Source of the DNA: Segetibacter sp. 3557_3
GTDB lineage: Bacteria > Bacteroidota > Bacteroidia > Chitinophagales > Chitinophagaceae
NCBI RefSeq assembly: GCF_004354985.1
Contig: NZ_SMSK01000019.1
Location: forward strand, 54,733 to 118,732
Reading direction: 5' to 3'
DNA length: 64,000 nt
Below, in pieces: positions 37,271-46,600 of this stretch. Both the position numbers and the translations under genes were made by a program. The notes beneath the pieces are model-generated. The model did no database searches. It was not told the DNA's origin and saw only the letters and a program-made list of their open reading frames with translations. How positions within the stretch are numbered: the first letter of the stretch is position 1; every line of letters begins with the position of its first letter.

Positions 37271-37368
37271 CAAGAAAGCTAAATAGACCTATTCTGCCGC
37301 GCCCATGATTCTGCTTCTTTCCTTTGTTGCGGGTTAGATGGAGTCCCTGAAATTCACTATCATGCACA

Positions 37369-38664
37369 ATGCCCCAGCCCCAAACTGCTTATAACCATAA
37401 AAGTCCGGCTCTGGTGGCCCTATATGCTGCGCTGGCTGCCTTTCTTACCTATACCATGATCTTTGGCTTTCGGAAATCATTTGTGGTTTGCACATTTGAT
37501 GGCTTAAAGGTGTTTGGGATGAATTATAAGACGGTGTTGGTGATATGCCAGGTGCTCGGCTATATGCTGGCAAAGTTTTACGGGATAAAATACATCAGCG
37601 AATTGCGCAGGATTGGCAGGGGGAAAATCATCCTGTTGCTGGTGGGTATTGCCTGGTTCTCGTGGTTACTATTCGCACTCGTGCCGGTACCCTACAACAT
37701 TGTATTTTTATTTATCAATGGTTTTCCGCTGGGCATGTTGTGGGGTGTTGTTTTCAGCTATGTAGAGGGTAGGCGAAGTACGGACTTTATTGGGGCTGCG
37801 TTGGCGGTAAGTTTCATATTTGCATCAGGGTTTGTGAAGACTGTTGGGGGTTTGTTATTGCTCGAATTTCAGCTACCGGAGTTTTGGGTGCCATTTGCTA
37901 CAGGGGTGGTGTTTGCGCTGCCGCTCTTGCTTTTCGTATGGATGATGGAAAGGATCCCACCGGCGGATGACGGTGACAAGCGGGAAAGAATGGAGAGGTT
38001 GCCCATGCCTCCTGAGAAACGAAAGGAATTGATCCGGCGGTTTTTACCCGGGCTCGTTACCTGCATAATCATCTACACCTTTGTAACGATCTTTCGCGAT
38101 ATCCGCGACAACTTCAGCGCCGACATGTGGAAGGAGATGGGTTACCTTAATCAGCCTGCGCTGTTTTCGAAAACAGAAACACCCATTACGATCCTGATCC
38201 TTTTCCTGATCGGCAGCATGACCTTGTTGCGAAAGAACTTTTTTGCGTTTATGCTCAACCACCTGGTGATTGCTGCAGGTTTCGTGGTGGCGGGGGTATG
38301 TACCTGGCTGTTTAGCAAAGGTGAGGTTTCGCCTTTTTGGTGGATGACCCTGACCGGGCTCGGCTTGTATATGGTGTACATCCCTTTTAACGCGGTGTTT
38401 TTCGAGCGAATGATCGCGAGTTTTCGTTTTACCGGCAATGTCGGTTTCCTCATCTATATATCCGACTCATTTGGCTATCTCGGGAGTGTCGGGGTATTGT
38501 TAAGCAAGGAGATCTTTAAAGTTAGGCTCAACTGGGTGCAGTTTTTCTCCAATAGTGTTATGCTGCTCTCGGTTTTTGGCCTCCTGTTGACCGCCTTTTC
38601 GGCGTGGTACTTCTGGCGAAAGTATACCAGCTTAGAAATGCGGGCTCCGGATAGCGTACCTTGA
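37369..38664 (+). CDS. DUF5690 family membrane transporter-like protein
   Basis: A 431-residue protein with about 12 hydrophobic helices in an MFS-like layout. Typical segments include LAAFLTYTMIFGFRKSFVVCTFDG near 18-41, FINGFPLGMLWGVVFSYVEGRR near 116-137, and a cytoplasmic charged loop about 198-228 (ERMERLPMPPEKRKELIRRFLPG). FSADMWKEMGY and FERMIASFRFTGNVGFLIYISDSFGYLGSVGVLL are also characteristic. Function is unknown. The start is ATG 37369. Confidence 0.88.
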   Translation: MPQPQTAYNHKSPALVALYAALAAFLTYTMIFGFRKSFVVCTFDGLKVFGMNYKTVLVICQVLGYMLAKFYGIKYISELRRIGRGKIILLLVGIAWFSWLLFALVPVPYNIVFLFINGFPLGMLWGVVFSYVEGRRSTDFIGAALAVSFIFASGFVKTVGGLLLLEFQLPEFWVPFATGVVFALPLLLFVWMMERIPPADDGDKRERMERLPMPPEKRKELIRRFLPGLVTCIIIYTFVTIFRDIRDNFSADMWKEMGYLNQPALFSKTETPITILILFLIGSMTLLRKNFFAFMLNHLVIAAGFVVAGVCTWLFSKGEVSPFWWMTLTGLGLYMVYIPFNAVFFERMIASFRFTGNVGFLIYISDSFGYLGSVGVLLSKEIFKVRLNWVQFFSNSVMLLSVFGLLLTAFSAWYFWRKYTSLEMRAPDSVP

Positions 38665-38844
38665 AAGCCGGCCTGACTAACCACCTAAATGGTACTAATC
38701 GGGTCAGCAAAGTACATCACATTCCAGGTAGCGCCACACTGGCGAAGGATAATGTAGATCGGCAGTTGACATGTGGCCCTAACCAGGTTGATGAGTGTCG
38801 GTCGATAAAGAGATTTTTCTGGACCCAACTGCAGAATATAGATG

Positions 38845-38954
38845 CGATGTCGTTTAGTTAAGCAATCGTTTTTGACCAAGCCCCAGTTTTTCATTGTACT
38901 GTTTACCATTATTGGGCAAATTAAGCCAGCAAAGGGCTCTACTAAACGGTATTG
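38845..38954. mobile_element. MITE-like remnant M3 sharing the M1/M2 terminal repeats
   Basis: The left end CGATGTCGTTTAGTTAAGC (38845-38863) is nearly identical to M2. The right end CTACTAAACGGTATTG (38939-38954) is its degenerate inverted partner. The interior lacks the R module found in M1 and M2. Flanking sequence (GAATATAG and GAATAGAG) is only loosely similar, so no target duplication is claimed. Confidence 0.55.
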
Positions 38955-38969
38955 AATAGAGAAAAAAAT

Positions 38970-39012
38970 CGTTGCCAGCCCGCTGCGCGTTCGGACGGGC
39001 GTCGCACTCCTG
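38970..39012 (-). repeat. R element, long-form 5' half (copy 8)
   Basis: On the minus strand it reads CAGGAGTGCGACGCCCGTCC, then GAACGCGCAGCGGGCTGGCAACGA. This is the conserved GAGTGCGACGC start plus the GC-rich hairpin. It lies 15 bases from M3. Confidence 0.55.
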
Positions 39013-39283
39013 TGCCGCAAGCTTTACGGGGCAGCTCAAACCAACAAGCGGCTTAACCCGGGTGATAGGGCATGAGTACCGCACATCTTGTACAGCCGGG
39101 TGTTCCCTTTAATGGGGTGGTACATGCGAGTTTATGTTAGCACAAGTGTATGCAGGGTGCTGCAGTTCGCCCATGTTGCTGCCGAAGTACTTCGATATCA
39201 AGGGGTAATTGAGTTGTCTAATCTTATGACGAAAGTTTCTCTGGGAAGAACATAAAAAAATTTTTCTGAAAACGATAAACGCC

Positions 39284-39291
39284 TATTTTTG
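39284..39291 (+). promoter_or_regulatory. TAnnTTTG promoter element of tRNA-Asn
   Basis: TATTTTTG is a perfect -7 element, 35 bases before the mature tRNA. A TTTTTCTG string about 13 bases further upstream is too close to be a proper -33 box. Confidence 0.6.
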
Positions 39292-39326
39292 CAACCCCTA
39301 ATACAATCAACGTATCAGGGTCAAAC

Positions 39327-39400
39327 TCCTCCTTAGCTCAGTTGGTTAGAGCATCTGACTGTTAATCAGAGGGTCTCAGGTTCAAGTCCTGAAGGGGGAG
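39327..39400 (+). tRNA. tRNA-Asn (anticodon GTT)
   Basis: The cloverleaf is complete in 74 bases. The acceptor TCCTCCT (39327-39333) pairs with AGGGGGA (39393-39399) with one G-T, and the discriminator is G. The D-arm is GCTC...GAGC. The anticodon stem TCTGA/TCAGA encloses loop CTGTTAA with GTT at 39361-39363. The T-arm is TCAGG-TTCAAGT-CCTGA. CCA is not encoded. Confidence 0.97.
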
Positions 39401-39410
39401 CTGAAAATCA

Positions 39411-39446
39411 AGCAGTTATGGAGTAAAATTCATAGCTGCTTTTTTA
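39411..39446 (+). terminator. intrinsic terminator of tRNA-Asn
   Basis: AGCAGTTATG pairs with CATAGCTGCT (one G-T wobble) over a 10-base loop and is followed by TTTTTAT. It begins 11 bases after the tRNA. Confidence 0.8.
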
Positions 39447-39472
39447 TTTGCATCACATCATGTTGAAGCATT

Positions 39473-39508
39473 AAAAAAGGCCCGCAATAAAACATTGCAG
39501 GCCTTTTA
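39473..39508. terminator. bidirectional terminator between tRNA-Asn and the tlpA-like gene
   Basis: AAAAAAGGCCCGCAAT and ATTGCAGGCCTTTTAA pair over a short loop, with A-run and T-run on both sides. It lies 35 bases beyond the stop codon of the minus-strand gene at 39543. Confidence 0.8.
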
Positions 39509-39542
39509 ATTTGGTTCCAACAGCTATTCAAGGCCGGTGCAG

Positions 39543-40679
39543 TTACATTTTGAACAGTTCCCCTAATTTGGTGTGCAATTCTTCGCCACGCAGGTTCCGG
39601 GCAATGATCTTTCCATTAGGGTCTACCAGGAAATTGGAGGGTATCGCGGATACACCGTAGAGCACAGCTGATTTTGCTTTAAAGCCTTTTAGTTCGGATA
39701 CCTGGGTCCATGGCAAATTATCTTTTTTTACTGCGCCGAGCCATGCTTTTCTGCCGTTATCCTCATCTAAAGAAACGCCGAGTATGGTAAATTTCTTGTC
39801 CTTATACTTGTTGTAAGCAACAAGCATATTGGGGTTCTCTGCGCGGCATGGCTTGCACCACGATGCCCAGAAATCAATGAGTACATACTGACCTCGAAAA
39901 TCAGAAAGTTTGACCGATTTTCCGGTAGTGTCCGTTTCAGTAAAGTCCATTGCAGCTACCCCGGTGTTGGTTTTTTTGCCCGTCTCAATCACATCAAGCA
40001 ATTTCTTTCCTGCCGCGGATACCCGTACACTTTCGGGCAAACGTGCGAACCTGGCAGCTGCGGTATCCGGATTAAAATTATACGCCAGTTCCACTTCCCT
40101 GAAGACACCCAGGGTGATGTAGGAATTCGGATGCGCAGCAATAAAGGCGCGGTTAACGCTATCGTACCCGGTTTGGGTTACCCGCATAATTTCGCCGGCC
40201 GCTTTCATCCAGGCGCTGTCTTTACGCTGCTCGGGACTCATCTTATTATATACAGCAACTATTGAGTCGGCAACCCGCTTATAAGGCCGCTGCCACATTC
40301 GCAACCGCTTTTCATCGTCGTTGGTAACGGAACCTTTTACTATCGCATGCGCAACCGAATCTGGCGAAGTGATTGTTATATCGGCGTTCTCCAGGTAGAA
40401 GACCATGTTGTCCTGCCTGGAAAAACGGGGCCTTGTAATAGTATCGTGTTTAACCAAAAGCTCGGCTGCAGCAGGGGCGCTAAGTTTACCGCTAAAGGTA
40501 AACTGGCCGTTGTTCAGCACAACAGAGTCTTTAACCTTGTTGCCATTATCGCTGTAGCTAAGATAAGCCGTGGCAGGTGCGCCAAGGTTGCCAATCTTTC
40601 CATGTAGTGTAAATCCCATTTGCGCAATCACTCCAAGAGGCAGGCAGCACGCCAGCGCCACGACATAATTTTTTATCAT
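39543..40679 (-). CDS. secreted TlpA-like thioredoxin with N-terminal DUF4369 (copy A)
   Basis: A 378-residue protein. The signal peptide is residues 1-19 (cleavage after VIAQ). Residues about 22-120 form a DUF4369 beta domain (FTLHGKIGNLGAPATAYLSY). The C-terminal 140 residues are an AhpC/TSA-thioredoxin domain with active site WASWCKPCRAENP near 271-283 and the cis-Pro in AIPSNFLVDPNGKIIARNLRG. Such proteins are periplasmic disulfide reductases commonly encoded with SusCD systems. It is the last gene of the minus-strand locus and is separated from its paralog by 353 bases of repeat-containing DNA. Confidence 0.93.
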   Translation of the reverse strand: MIKNYVVALACCLPLGVIAQMGFTLHGKIGNLGAPATAYLSYSDNGNKVKDSVVLNNGQFTFSGKLSAPAAAELLVKHDTITRPRFSRQDNMVFYLENADITITSPDSVAHAIVKGSVTNDDEKRLRMWQRPYKRVADSIVAVYNKMSPEQRKDSAWMKAAGEIMRVTQTGYDSVNRAFIAAHPNSYITLGVFREVELAYNFNPDTAAARFARLPESVRVSAAGKKLLDVIETGKKTNTGVAAMDFTETDTTGKSVKLSDFRGQYVLIDFWASWCKPCRAENPNMLVAYNKYKDKKFTILGVSLDEDNGRKAWLGAVKKDNLPWTQVSELKGFKAKSAVLYGVSAIPSNFLVDPNGKIIARNLRGEELHTKLGELFKM

Positions 40680-40758
40680 GTTCTAATTTTTTTTATTAAT
40701 CAAAATATTTGTTGGCTACTTAAGCATTACTTCAAGAGGCTGAGTAGAATATTTACAA

Positions 40759-40815
40759 GTACAAGAGAGTGACACAACGATGTCGGGCACCGTTACTATG
40801 CTGGCCCAAAAAAAA
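40759..40815 (+). repeat. R element, short form (copy 9)
   Basis: It begins GTACAAGAGAGTGACACAAC, continues GATGTCGGGCACC and ends CTGGCCCAAAAAAA, 57 bases. Its GAGTGACAC variant matches the copy in M1 and not the one in M2. Confidence 0.7.
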
Positions 40816-40846
40816 TTTGACCCGTGTTTAACCTATCTTGGGCGTA

Positions 40847-40940
40847 CCCCCAAGCTTCGCAAGGGGTCGGGCTTTTCGTTTCAAGTCCTCGCCACTCGTG
40901 CCTCGTGTCTCCGGGCTTTTCACTGCAATCCCTTACGCTC
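40847..40940. repeat. Bacteroidota palindromic intergenic repeat (GTCGGGCTTTTC...TTTTCACTGCAATCCC type)
   Basis: The pattern CCCCCAAGCTTCGCAAGGGG, then TCGGGCTTTTCG, a variable centre, and GGGCTTTTCACTGCAATCCC + TTACGC resembles a repeat that I recall from many Flavobacterium-related genomes. Only one copy is in this window. It sits in the gap between the two tlpA-like genes. Confidence 0.55.
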
Positions 40941-41032
40941 ACCGCAACCAGGTTTGTACAATTGCATGACATCTTAAACAGGCAAGTGAGGTTAAATAGC
41001 TTGGGTTTGTTATACTTCTATTTCAGTCAAGA

Positions 41033-42148
41033 TCATTTCACCAGCTCCTTCAGCTTGTCGGTGAGCGCCTCGCCACGCAGGTTTTTTGCGATGATCATAC
41101 CCTCTGGATTAATAAGCAGGTTCTGCGGCACTGAATTGATGCCATACATCAGGGCCACTTTATTCTGCCAACCGTTTAAATCACTTACATGGATCCAGGG
41201 CAAGCCATCCTTTTGTACAGCACCTTCCCATGCTGCCTTTCCCTGGTCGAGCGATACACCTACGATCTCGAAGTTTTTACCCTTCAACTCCTGGTAAGCC
41301 TTTACCACATTTGGGTTTTCTGCCCGGCAGGGAACACACCAGCTGGCCCAGAAATCGACCAATACATACTTACCCCTTAATGATGACAGCTTAAAGGGTT
41401 TATCATTTAAGTCGTTCTGGGTAAAGTCTGTCACTTTTACGCCCGCCTGCCTTCTCTTGCCAATCTCAATTTTCTCGGCCGTGCGCTTGCCCAGTTCGGA
41501 CGACTTTAGTTGAGCTGAAAATTTGTGGAATATGGGTTCTACAACAGCGGGGTCAAATTTGCTGTCGAGTATATAGTAATGATAATTATACAAGCCCATA
41601 AACGAATTCAAATGCGACTCCACGAACTTCAACCTGGTATCCTTGATTTTAGCAACCAGGTAGGTTACGCTATCGGATGCTTTCTTTCGACCTTCATCTT
41701 CTTTGGGCTTTTTCGCAAATTCATTATTTAACCTGATGATGGAATTGGTGAGCGGACGTGTTAATGCCTCCAACTCGCGGTTTTCCTTTTCAGCTACCGA
41801 CCCTTTGACCGTTGCATTTTTTATCGAGTCGGTGGCTGTTACCGTAATGGGAGCATTCTCAATAAACAGCCCCAACTGATCAGGGTTGTACCTTTCGCCC
41901 GGGGTGTTGAGCCGCTTGACCCGGAGGATAGCCTGCGTTGGTTCACTTAAAGAACCATTGAGTTGAAATACCCCATCCTTTATGTCGGCGGAGTCAGTGT
42001 CCTTAAACGCACCGCTTTGTACGGTGGCCAGGTAAACTTTCGCGGGCTCCTTTAAGCCGGAGATCTTGCCAGAGATGGTGTAGCCCTTTTGAGCCATTAA
42101 GCAAACGGGCAGGCAGCAGGCTGCTGCGAGTATATATGTTTTAATCAT
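41033..42148 (-). CDS. secreted TlpA-like thioredoxin with N-terminal DUF4369 (copy B)
   Basis: A 371-residue paralog of copy A. The signal peptide ends near MAQ20. DUF4369 spans about 22-120 (YTISGKISGLKEPAKVYLA). The thioredoxin domain has WASWCVPCRAENP near 267-279 and SVPQNLLINPEGMIIAKNLRGEALTDKL at the end. It lies 103 bases downstream of the SusD gene and probably belongs to the same transcript. The CxxC differs in the second residue (Val here, Lys in copy A), which may tune redox potential. Confidence 0.94.
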   Translation of the reverse strand: MIKTYILAAACCLPVCLMAQKGYTISGKISGLKEPAKVYLATVQSGAFKDTDSADIKDGVFQLNGSLSEPTQAILRVKRLNTPGERYNPDQLGLFIENAPITVTATDSIKNATVKGSVAEKENRELEALTRPLTNSIIRLNNEFAKKPKEDEGRKKASDSVTYLVAKIKDTRLKFVESHLNSFMGLYNYHYYILDSKFDPAVVEPIFHKFSAQLKSSELGKRTAEKIEIGKRRQAGVKVTDFTQNDLNDKPFKLSSLRGKYVLVDFWASWCVPCRAENPNVVKAYQELKGKNFEIVGVSLDQGKAAWEGAVQKDGLPWIHVSDLNGWQNKVALMYGINSVPQNLLINPEGMIIAKNLRGEALTDKLKELVK

Positions 42149-42251
42149 TTATTCTTTTTGTACGTTGAGTTGATTTTAAGATGGGCGATTTACCGGTAAC
42201 GAATACCAATTCGTATGCTGCTTTGTATTGTACTTTTCTATTTGCTAATTG

Positions 42252-43655
42252 TTAAGGATTGTCTTTCATCTGTGGGTTTTCGCCTAGGATCTTTGGCGGA
42301 ATGCGGAAGACAAACTGGTTTACATTATTCAGCGTAAATGTTTCCTTAACTGCACCATTGGCATCATAAACTTTATGTACAAAATTGATGGTACCAAACA
42401 GGGGATCCACTGAAAGCCGGCGCATATCGAACCAGCGGTAACCCATTACAGAAAACTCGCGAATACGTTCTTCCATGATAAACTGCAACAAAGCCAGCTT
42501 GTTTGCCTGAACGGGGAGGGGCACTTTTGCGTCGGCAGCGGGCATACGGGTATTACGGAAAAACTCCAACTCAGCAACAGCTGCTGCCAGGTCATCCTTT
42601 CTTGCCAATAGTTCTGCCCTGAACAAGTGTAGCTCAGGTACCCTCACACCCCAAAAACTAACGGTGGTGCTTCCTCTTCTTAAGAGCTTAAGACCATTGG
42701 GAAAAGTAAAGGAGTTTGTGAGGTACCTGGTTCTGCGCATATCGGTTGCACCGTACAATGCCTCTGCTTCCGGTGTTAGAAATACCAACGATTGTGAGCC
42801 GCTTAAATAACCATTAGTCATAACCTTTGCATATACATTTTCCTGGTCGTTCGGTGCTGTAGGAAAGCCCGGATTTGTAGTATTCAAATTATACAGGGCT
42901 GTTGGTACGGCCGACTGCGACAGGTTGCTGATAGATTCATTCAGCAAAGGCAGCGCCTCGGCATATTTACCCATAAAAATATACACTTTGGCCAGCAAGC
43001 CCTGTGCTGCGGCTTTCGACATACGCGACCGATGCGGTACGCCTACCTGGGTCAGGTTGGGTATAGCAGTGGTGAGGTCGCTTACGATCAGGTCATATAT
43101 CTCCTGTACGGTTGCCCTTGTATGCGGACCGGCGTTAATGTCGGCTTTCATCATCAATGGAAAACCCGGATCAGTGGCAGCAGTTGCAGGATTGTATGGC
43201 TTGCCGTAATAATTAATCAGTAAAAAATAGGTCCATGCACGGCCCGCATAAGCTTCTGCCTGCAGCGATTTTTTAATGGCTTCAGAACCATCCGTTGCTT
43301 CCATTACTTCATTGATGATCTTGTTGTACAGGTACAATCCTTTTACCGGGGTAAGTGTTTCCCTGGCATCCTCTTCAGGTGTATAGATATTGAAATCCCA
43401 TTTAAATAATTGCTTATCCCTGTGCGATGCCCCGCTCCACGCCGGTTCTTTCACCGTCACTTCGTCGCCCGGCAGCACCTGGCCGTCGGAACCGGTGATT
43501 ACAATTACGTCAAGATTATTTAATAGCAGGTCGTAATCGCTGGTTTTGCTGGCAATTACCCTTCCCTTCGGGAGAATTTCCAGGAATGATTTCTTACACG
43601 ATATAATAAAGGCCAGCATCCCGATGAATAAGGTTATTTTATATACGTTACGCAT
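42252..43655 (-). CDS. SusD/RagB-family nutrient-binding outer-membrane lipoprotein
   Basis: A 467-residue protein. The lipoprotein signal ends at IISC with lipidated Cys20. The SusD fold is marked by the N-terminal SFLEILPKGRVIASKTSDYDLLLNNL, the TPR-like helices (AEAYAGRAWTYFLLINYYGKPYNP near 150-173, MSKAAAQGLLAKVYIFMGKYAEALPLLNESI near 210-240) and the C-terminal RIREFSVMGYRWFDMRRLSVDPLFG and FVFRIPPKI. It forms a complex with the SusC encoded 19 bases upstream. The ligand is unknown. Confidence 0.96.
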   Translation of the reverse strand: MRNVYKITLFIGMLAFIISCKKSFLEILPKGRVIASKTSDYDLLLNNLDVIVITGSDGQVLPGDEVTVKEPAWSGASHRDKQLFKWDFNIYTPEEDARETLTPVKGLYLYNKIINEVMEATDGSEAIKKSLQAEAYAGRAWTYFLLINYYGKPYNPATAATDPGFPLMMKADINAGPHTRATVQEIYDLIVSDLTTAIPNLTQVGVPHRSRMSKAAAQGLLAKVYIFMGKYAEALPLLNESISNLSQSAVPTALYNLNTTNPGFPTAPNDQENVYAKVMTNGYLSGSQSLVFLTPEAEALYGATDMRRTRYLTNSFTFPNGLKLLRRGSTTVSFWGVRVPELHLFRAELLARKDDLAAAVAELEFFRNTRMPAADAKVPLPVQANKLALLQFIMEERIREFSVMGYRWFDMRRLSVDPLFGTINFVHKVYDANGAVKETFTLNNVNQFVFRIPPKILGENPQMKDNP

Positions 43656-43674
43656 GTTGAACTTGAATTAAGAG

Positions 43675-46600
43675 TTAAAACGAAAGATTAACGCCAAACG
43701 CTACGGTGTTTTGATTAACCGGAAGTACAAGGTCCTGGAATTCGGGGTCGATGCCATACTTGTTGGCCTTCCACAACATTACATTGTTCAGCTGTACCCT
43801 AAAGGTTAAACCCTGCGAATGTATTTTGCTTACCAGGTTTTTTGGCAGATCGTAAAACAGGGTGATATCTCTGAGTTTTGCAAAGGAAGCATCGAGCACA
43901 TTATTACTACCCCTTGTAAAGTAGTCGGTGTTGGTAAGGGCGGCAATAGGGCTTGCATTTGTTATATAAGGGGGTATATCAGTGATTGCTTCATCGCCGG
44001 GTGCTTTCCACCTGGCAAGAAATTCCGGAGACATGTTGCGGGTTAATGGACCGCCAAAAATAAGGTTACGGTTCCTTCTCATTTTATGGCCCATCTGGTA
44101 AATAATATTTGCGCTAAGCCTAAGGTTCTTATACCGGAAGTTGTTGCTAAAACCGCCATTCCATATCGGCTGGTAAGTGCCCATGTACAGGATGTCCTCG
44201 GGTTTGGTAATGGCCCGGTCGGTGGTTTCTTTACCATCTGCCAGCCTGATAACAGTTTTGCCTGTATTGTCGAGCCCAACATAGTCGTAGGCAAAAATGG
44301 TAAAAGCAGAATATCCTTCCCGCAATGCCTGTTGTACCTGGGTGGCACCGGTCGTTATTGCAGCTCCTGTTGTAAACCTTACAATCTTGTTCCTGTTGTA
44401 AGCAAAAGTGAGTAAGCTGTTCCAGTTAAAATTCTTGGTTTGCACATTCACCGAATTCAAACTAAGCTCAATGCCTTTATTGTGGATGTCGCCTTGGTTA
44501 CCTACGATTGAAGCCCAGCCATTTAAACTGTTTGGATAAATTAGCCCGATCAGGTTATCGGTTTTCTTATCGTAAAGGTCTATACTGCCGTGCAGCCTGT
44601 AGTTTAGTACGGCAAAGTCGAGACCCATGTTGAGTGTTTTGGTTCTTTCCCAGGTTAATTTAGGGTTGCCAGCCGTGATTATCCGCATGCCAATGTTCCC
44701 GGGGAAAAATGCACTGCCCGATGGTCCTGTAATATCTTGCGAGGCGGCCGTGCCGGCATTCGGTGAGTTCCCGGTAATGCCATAGGTCAATCGTACCCCC
44801 AGTTGTTGTAACCATTCAGCCGGACGCATGAACTCTTCGTTGCTGGCCATCCATTTTGCACCCGCACTCCAAACGGGTTTGTTTTGCGCCGACTTGTCTT
44901 TACCAAACAGGTTGCTCTGGTCGATCCGCGCACTTGCATTCAAGGTGTACTTCCTGTCGTATGTGTAAGCAGCATTGCTATAATAAGAGGTGAAACGCGA
45001 AGTAACTTCGTTTGTAGAAAAAGCATCGTTGGTAAGGGTACTGGCGACGCTTACATAGTTAGGCCAAACGGGATTCATCAGGAAACCACCCAGGGTTTTA
45101 TAGTCAACTGCGGCAGAAGTAAGCAGGTCTTCGTCGAAGCCCCTTACACGGCTGGTGGTGTTGGTAGTAAATTGTTCCTGTGCCTCCTGGCCTGCCAGGG
45201 CTGTCAACTGGTGTTTGTTCCACGACCGGTCATATACAAACTGGTTTCGGATGGTCCAGTTGCGGTTGATACCATTCATCGTTGTAAGGCGGCCGCCATT
45301 CGTTGGCAAGCTGTACACGGGTAAAGTGGTGGCATTTGGAGCAACCGTAAAGTGGACGATCTCCCTCCTTACCGCATAGCTCGAAAGTCGCTCGAGATCG
45401 GTTTGTTTTCTTGTTCCCTTAATGTATCCGTAATTACCAACGAATTTAAGTCCCTTAAATAGGTCTATCTCTAAGCCGCCATTAAGACGCAACTGCAAAA
45501 ACTCATAATTGGTGGTGCTGCGTTCAAATTCATCGAGTGGATTAAAATCGAGACTGATGCGGCTGCGGGCTTCCCAGGATTTCAATACCGAGTCGGACAC
45601 GCCGGATACGTAAGGAGTGGATATATTACTGCCTTTCTCATCGCGGAATAATTGGTAAGGCAAAGACTGGTAATTGGTTTGATAATTCTTTTTGGCTGAA
45701 CTGATGTTGTTGGAGAGATCGGTTAGAATGCTTACACGCATCCATTTGGCAGGTCGGATATTCTGGTTCAGGTTCAACTTATAGTTCTGGTTTTTTTCGC
45801 CTGGCTGATCACTCTTTGTATCCGTGTAGCTAAGTGATCCGTAAAAGGAATATTTGTCGCTACCGCCGGTAAGCGAAAGCGTGTGGTTGCTCAGTGTTGC
45901 CGGGCGATAAAACAGGTCGCTGATTTGCCCATGGTTATTGATGCCGGCCAGGCTATCGAGTTGCGCATTGGCCCGCCCACCTGTTATTAAACCTCGTGCC
46001 TGGTTATAGAGGATAACATCATGAGGAGTGAGAATACTACCGGTATTAGGAAAAGAACCCACGTTGCCCCAGGGGTATTGAGCCTGGTAACCAGGGGTGT
46101 TAAAAATGTCTTTCGCAACATCAATAAACTGGCCGCTGCTTAAAACAGGGGTATAGTTCAGGTTAGGCCTGCCCTGTACATTTGTAAAACCGCTGTAGTT
46201 TACGCGGAGCGAGCTGTTGAATGAACCCTTTTTGGTCGTGATCACAATTACGCCATTAGCAGCACGGGCACCCCATATGGAGGCAGCAGTAGCATCCTTC
46301 AACAAAACAATGCTTTCAATGTCTTGTGGGTTGATGTTAGATAGCCCGGGCATCATAGTGGGATCGTCCTGCGGGTTAGGCGAGCCAAGGTCGGGCATTA
46401 CCAGCCCGTCTACAACGTATAGCGGCTGGGTACTGGTGGAGGCCCCGGTGCCACCCGTTGTCGAAAGGCCACGCACCAGCAGCGGACTTCTCAACGGTGT
46501 TTGGTTTACCACAAGCCCAGGCAATAAACCGTCGAGGTTTTGCAGTACGTTCATTGATGTGGTGCGGTTTGCAACAATCGCCATATCGGCTTTTGCAAAA

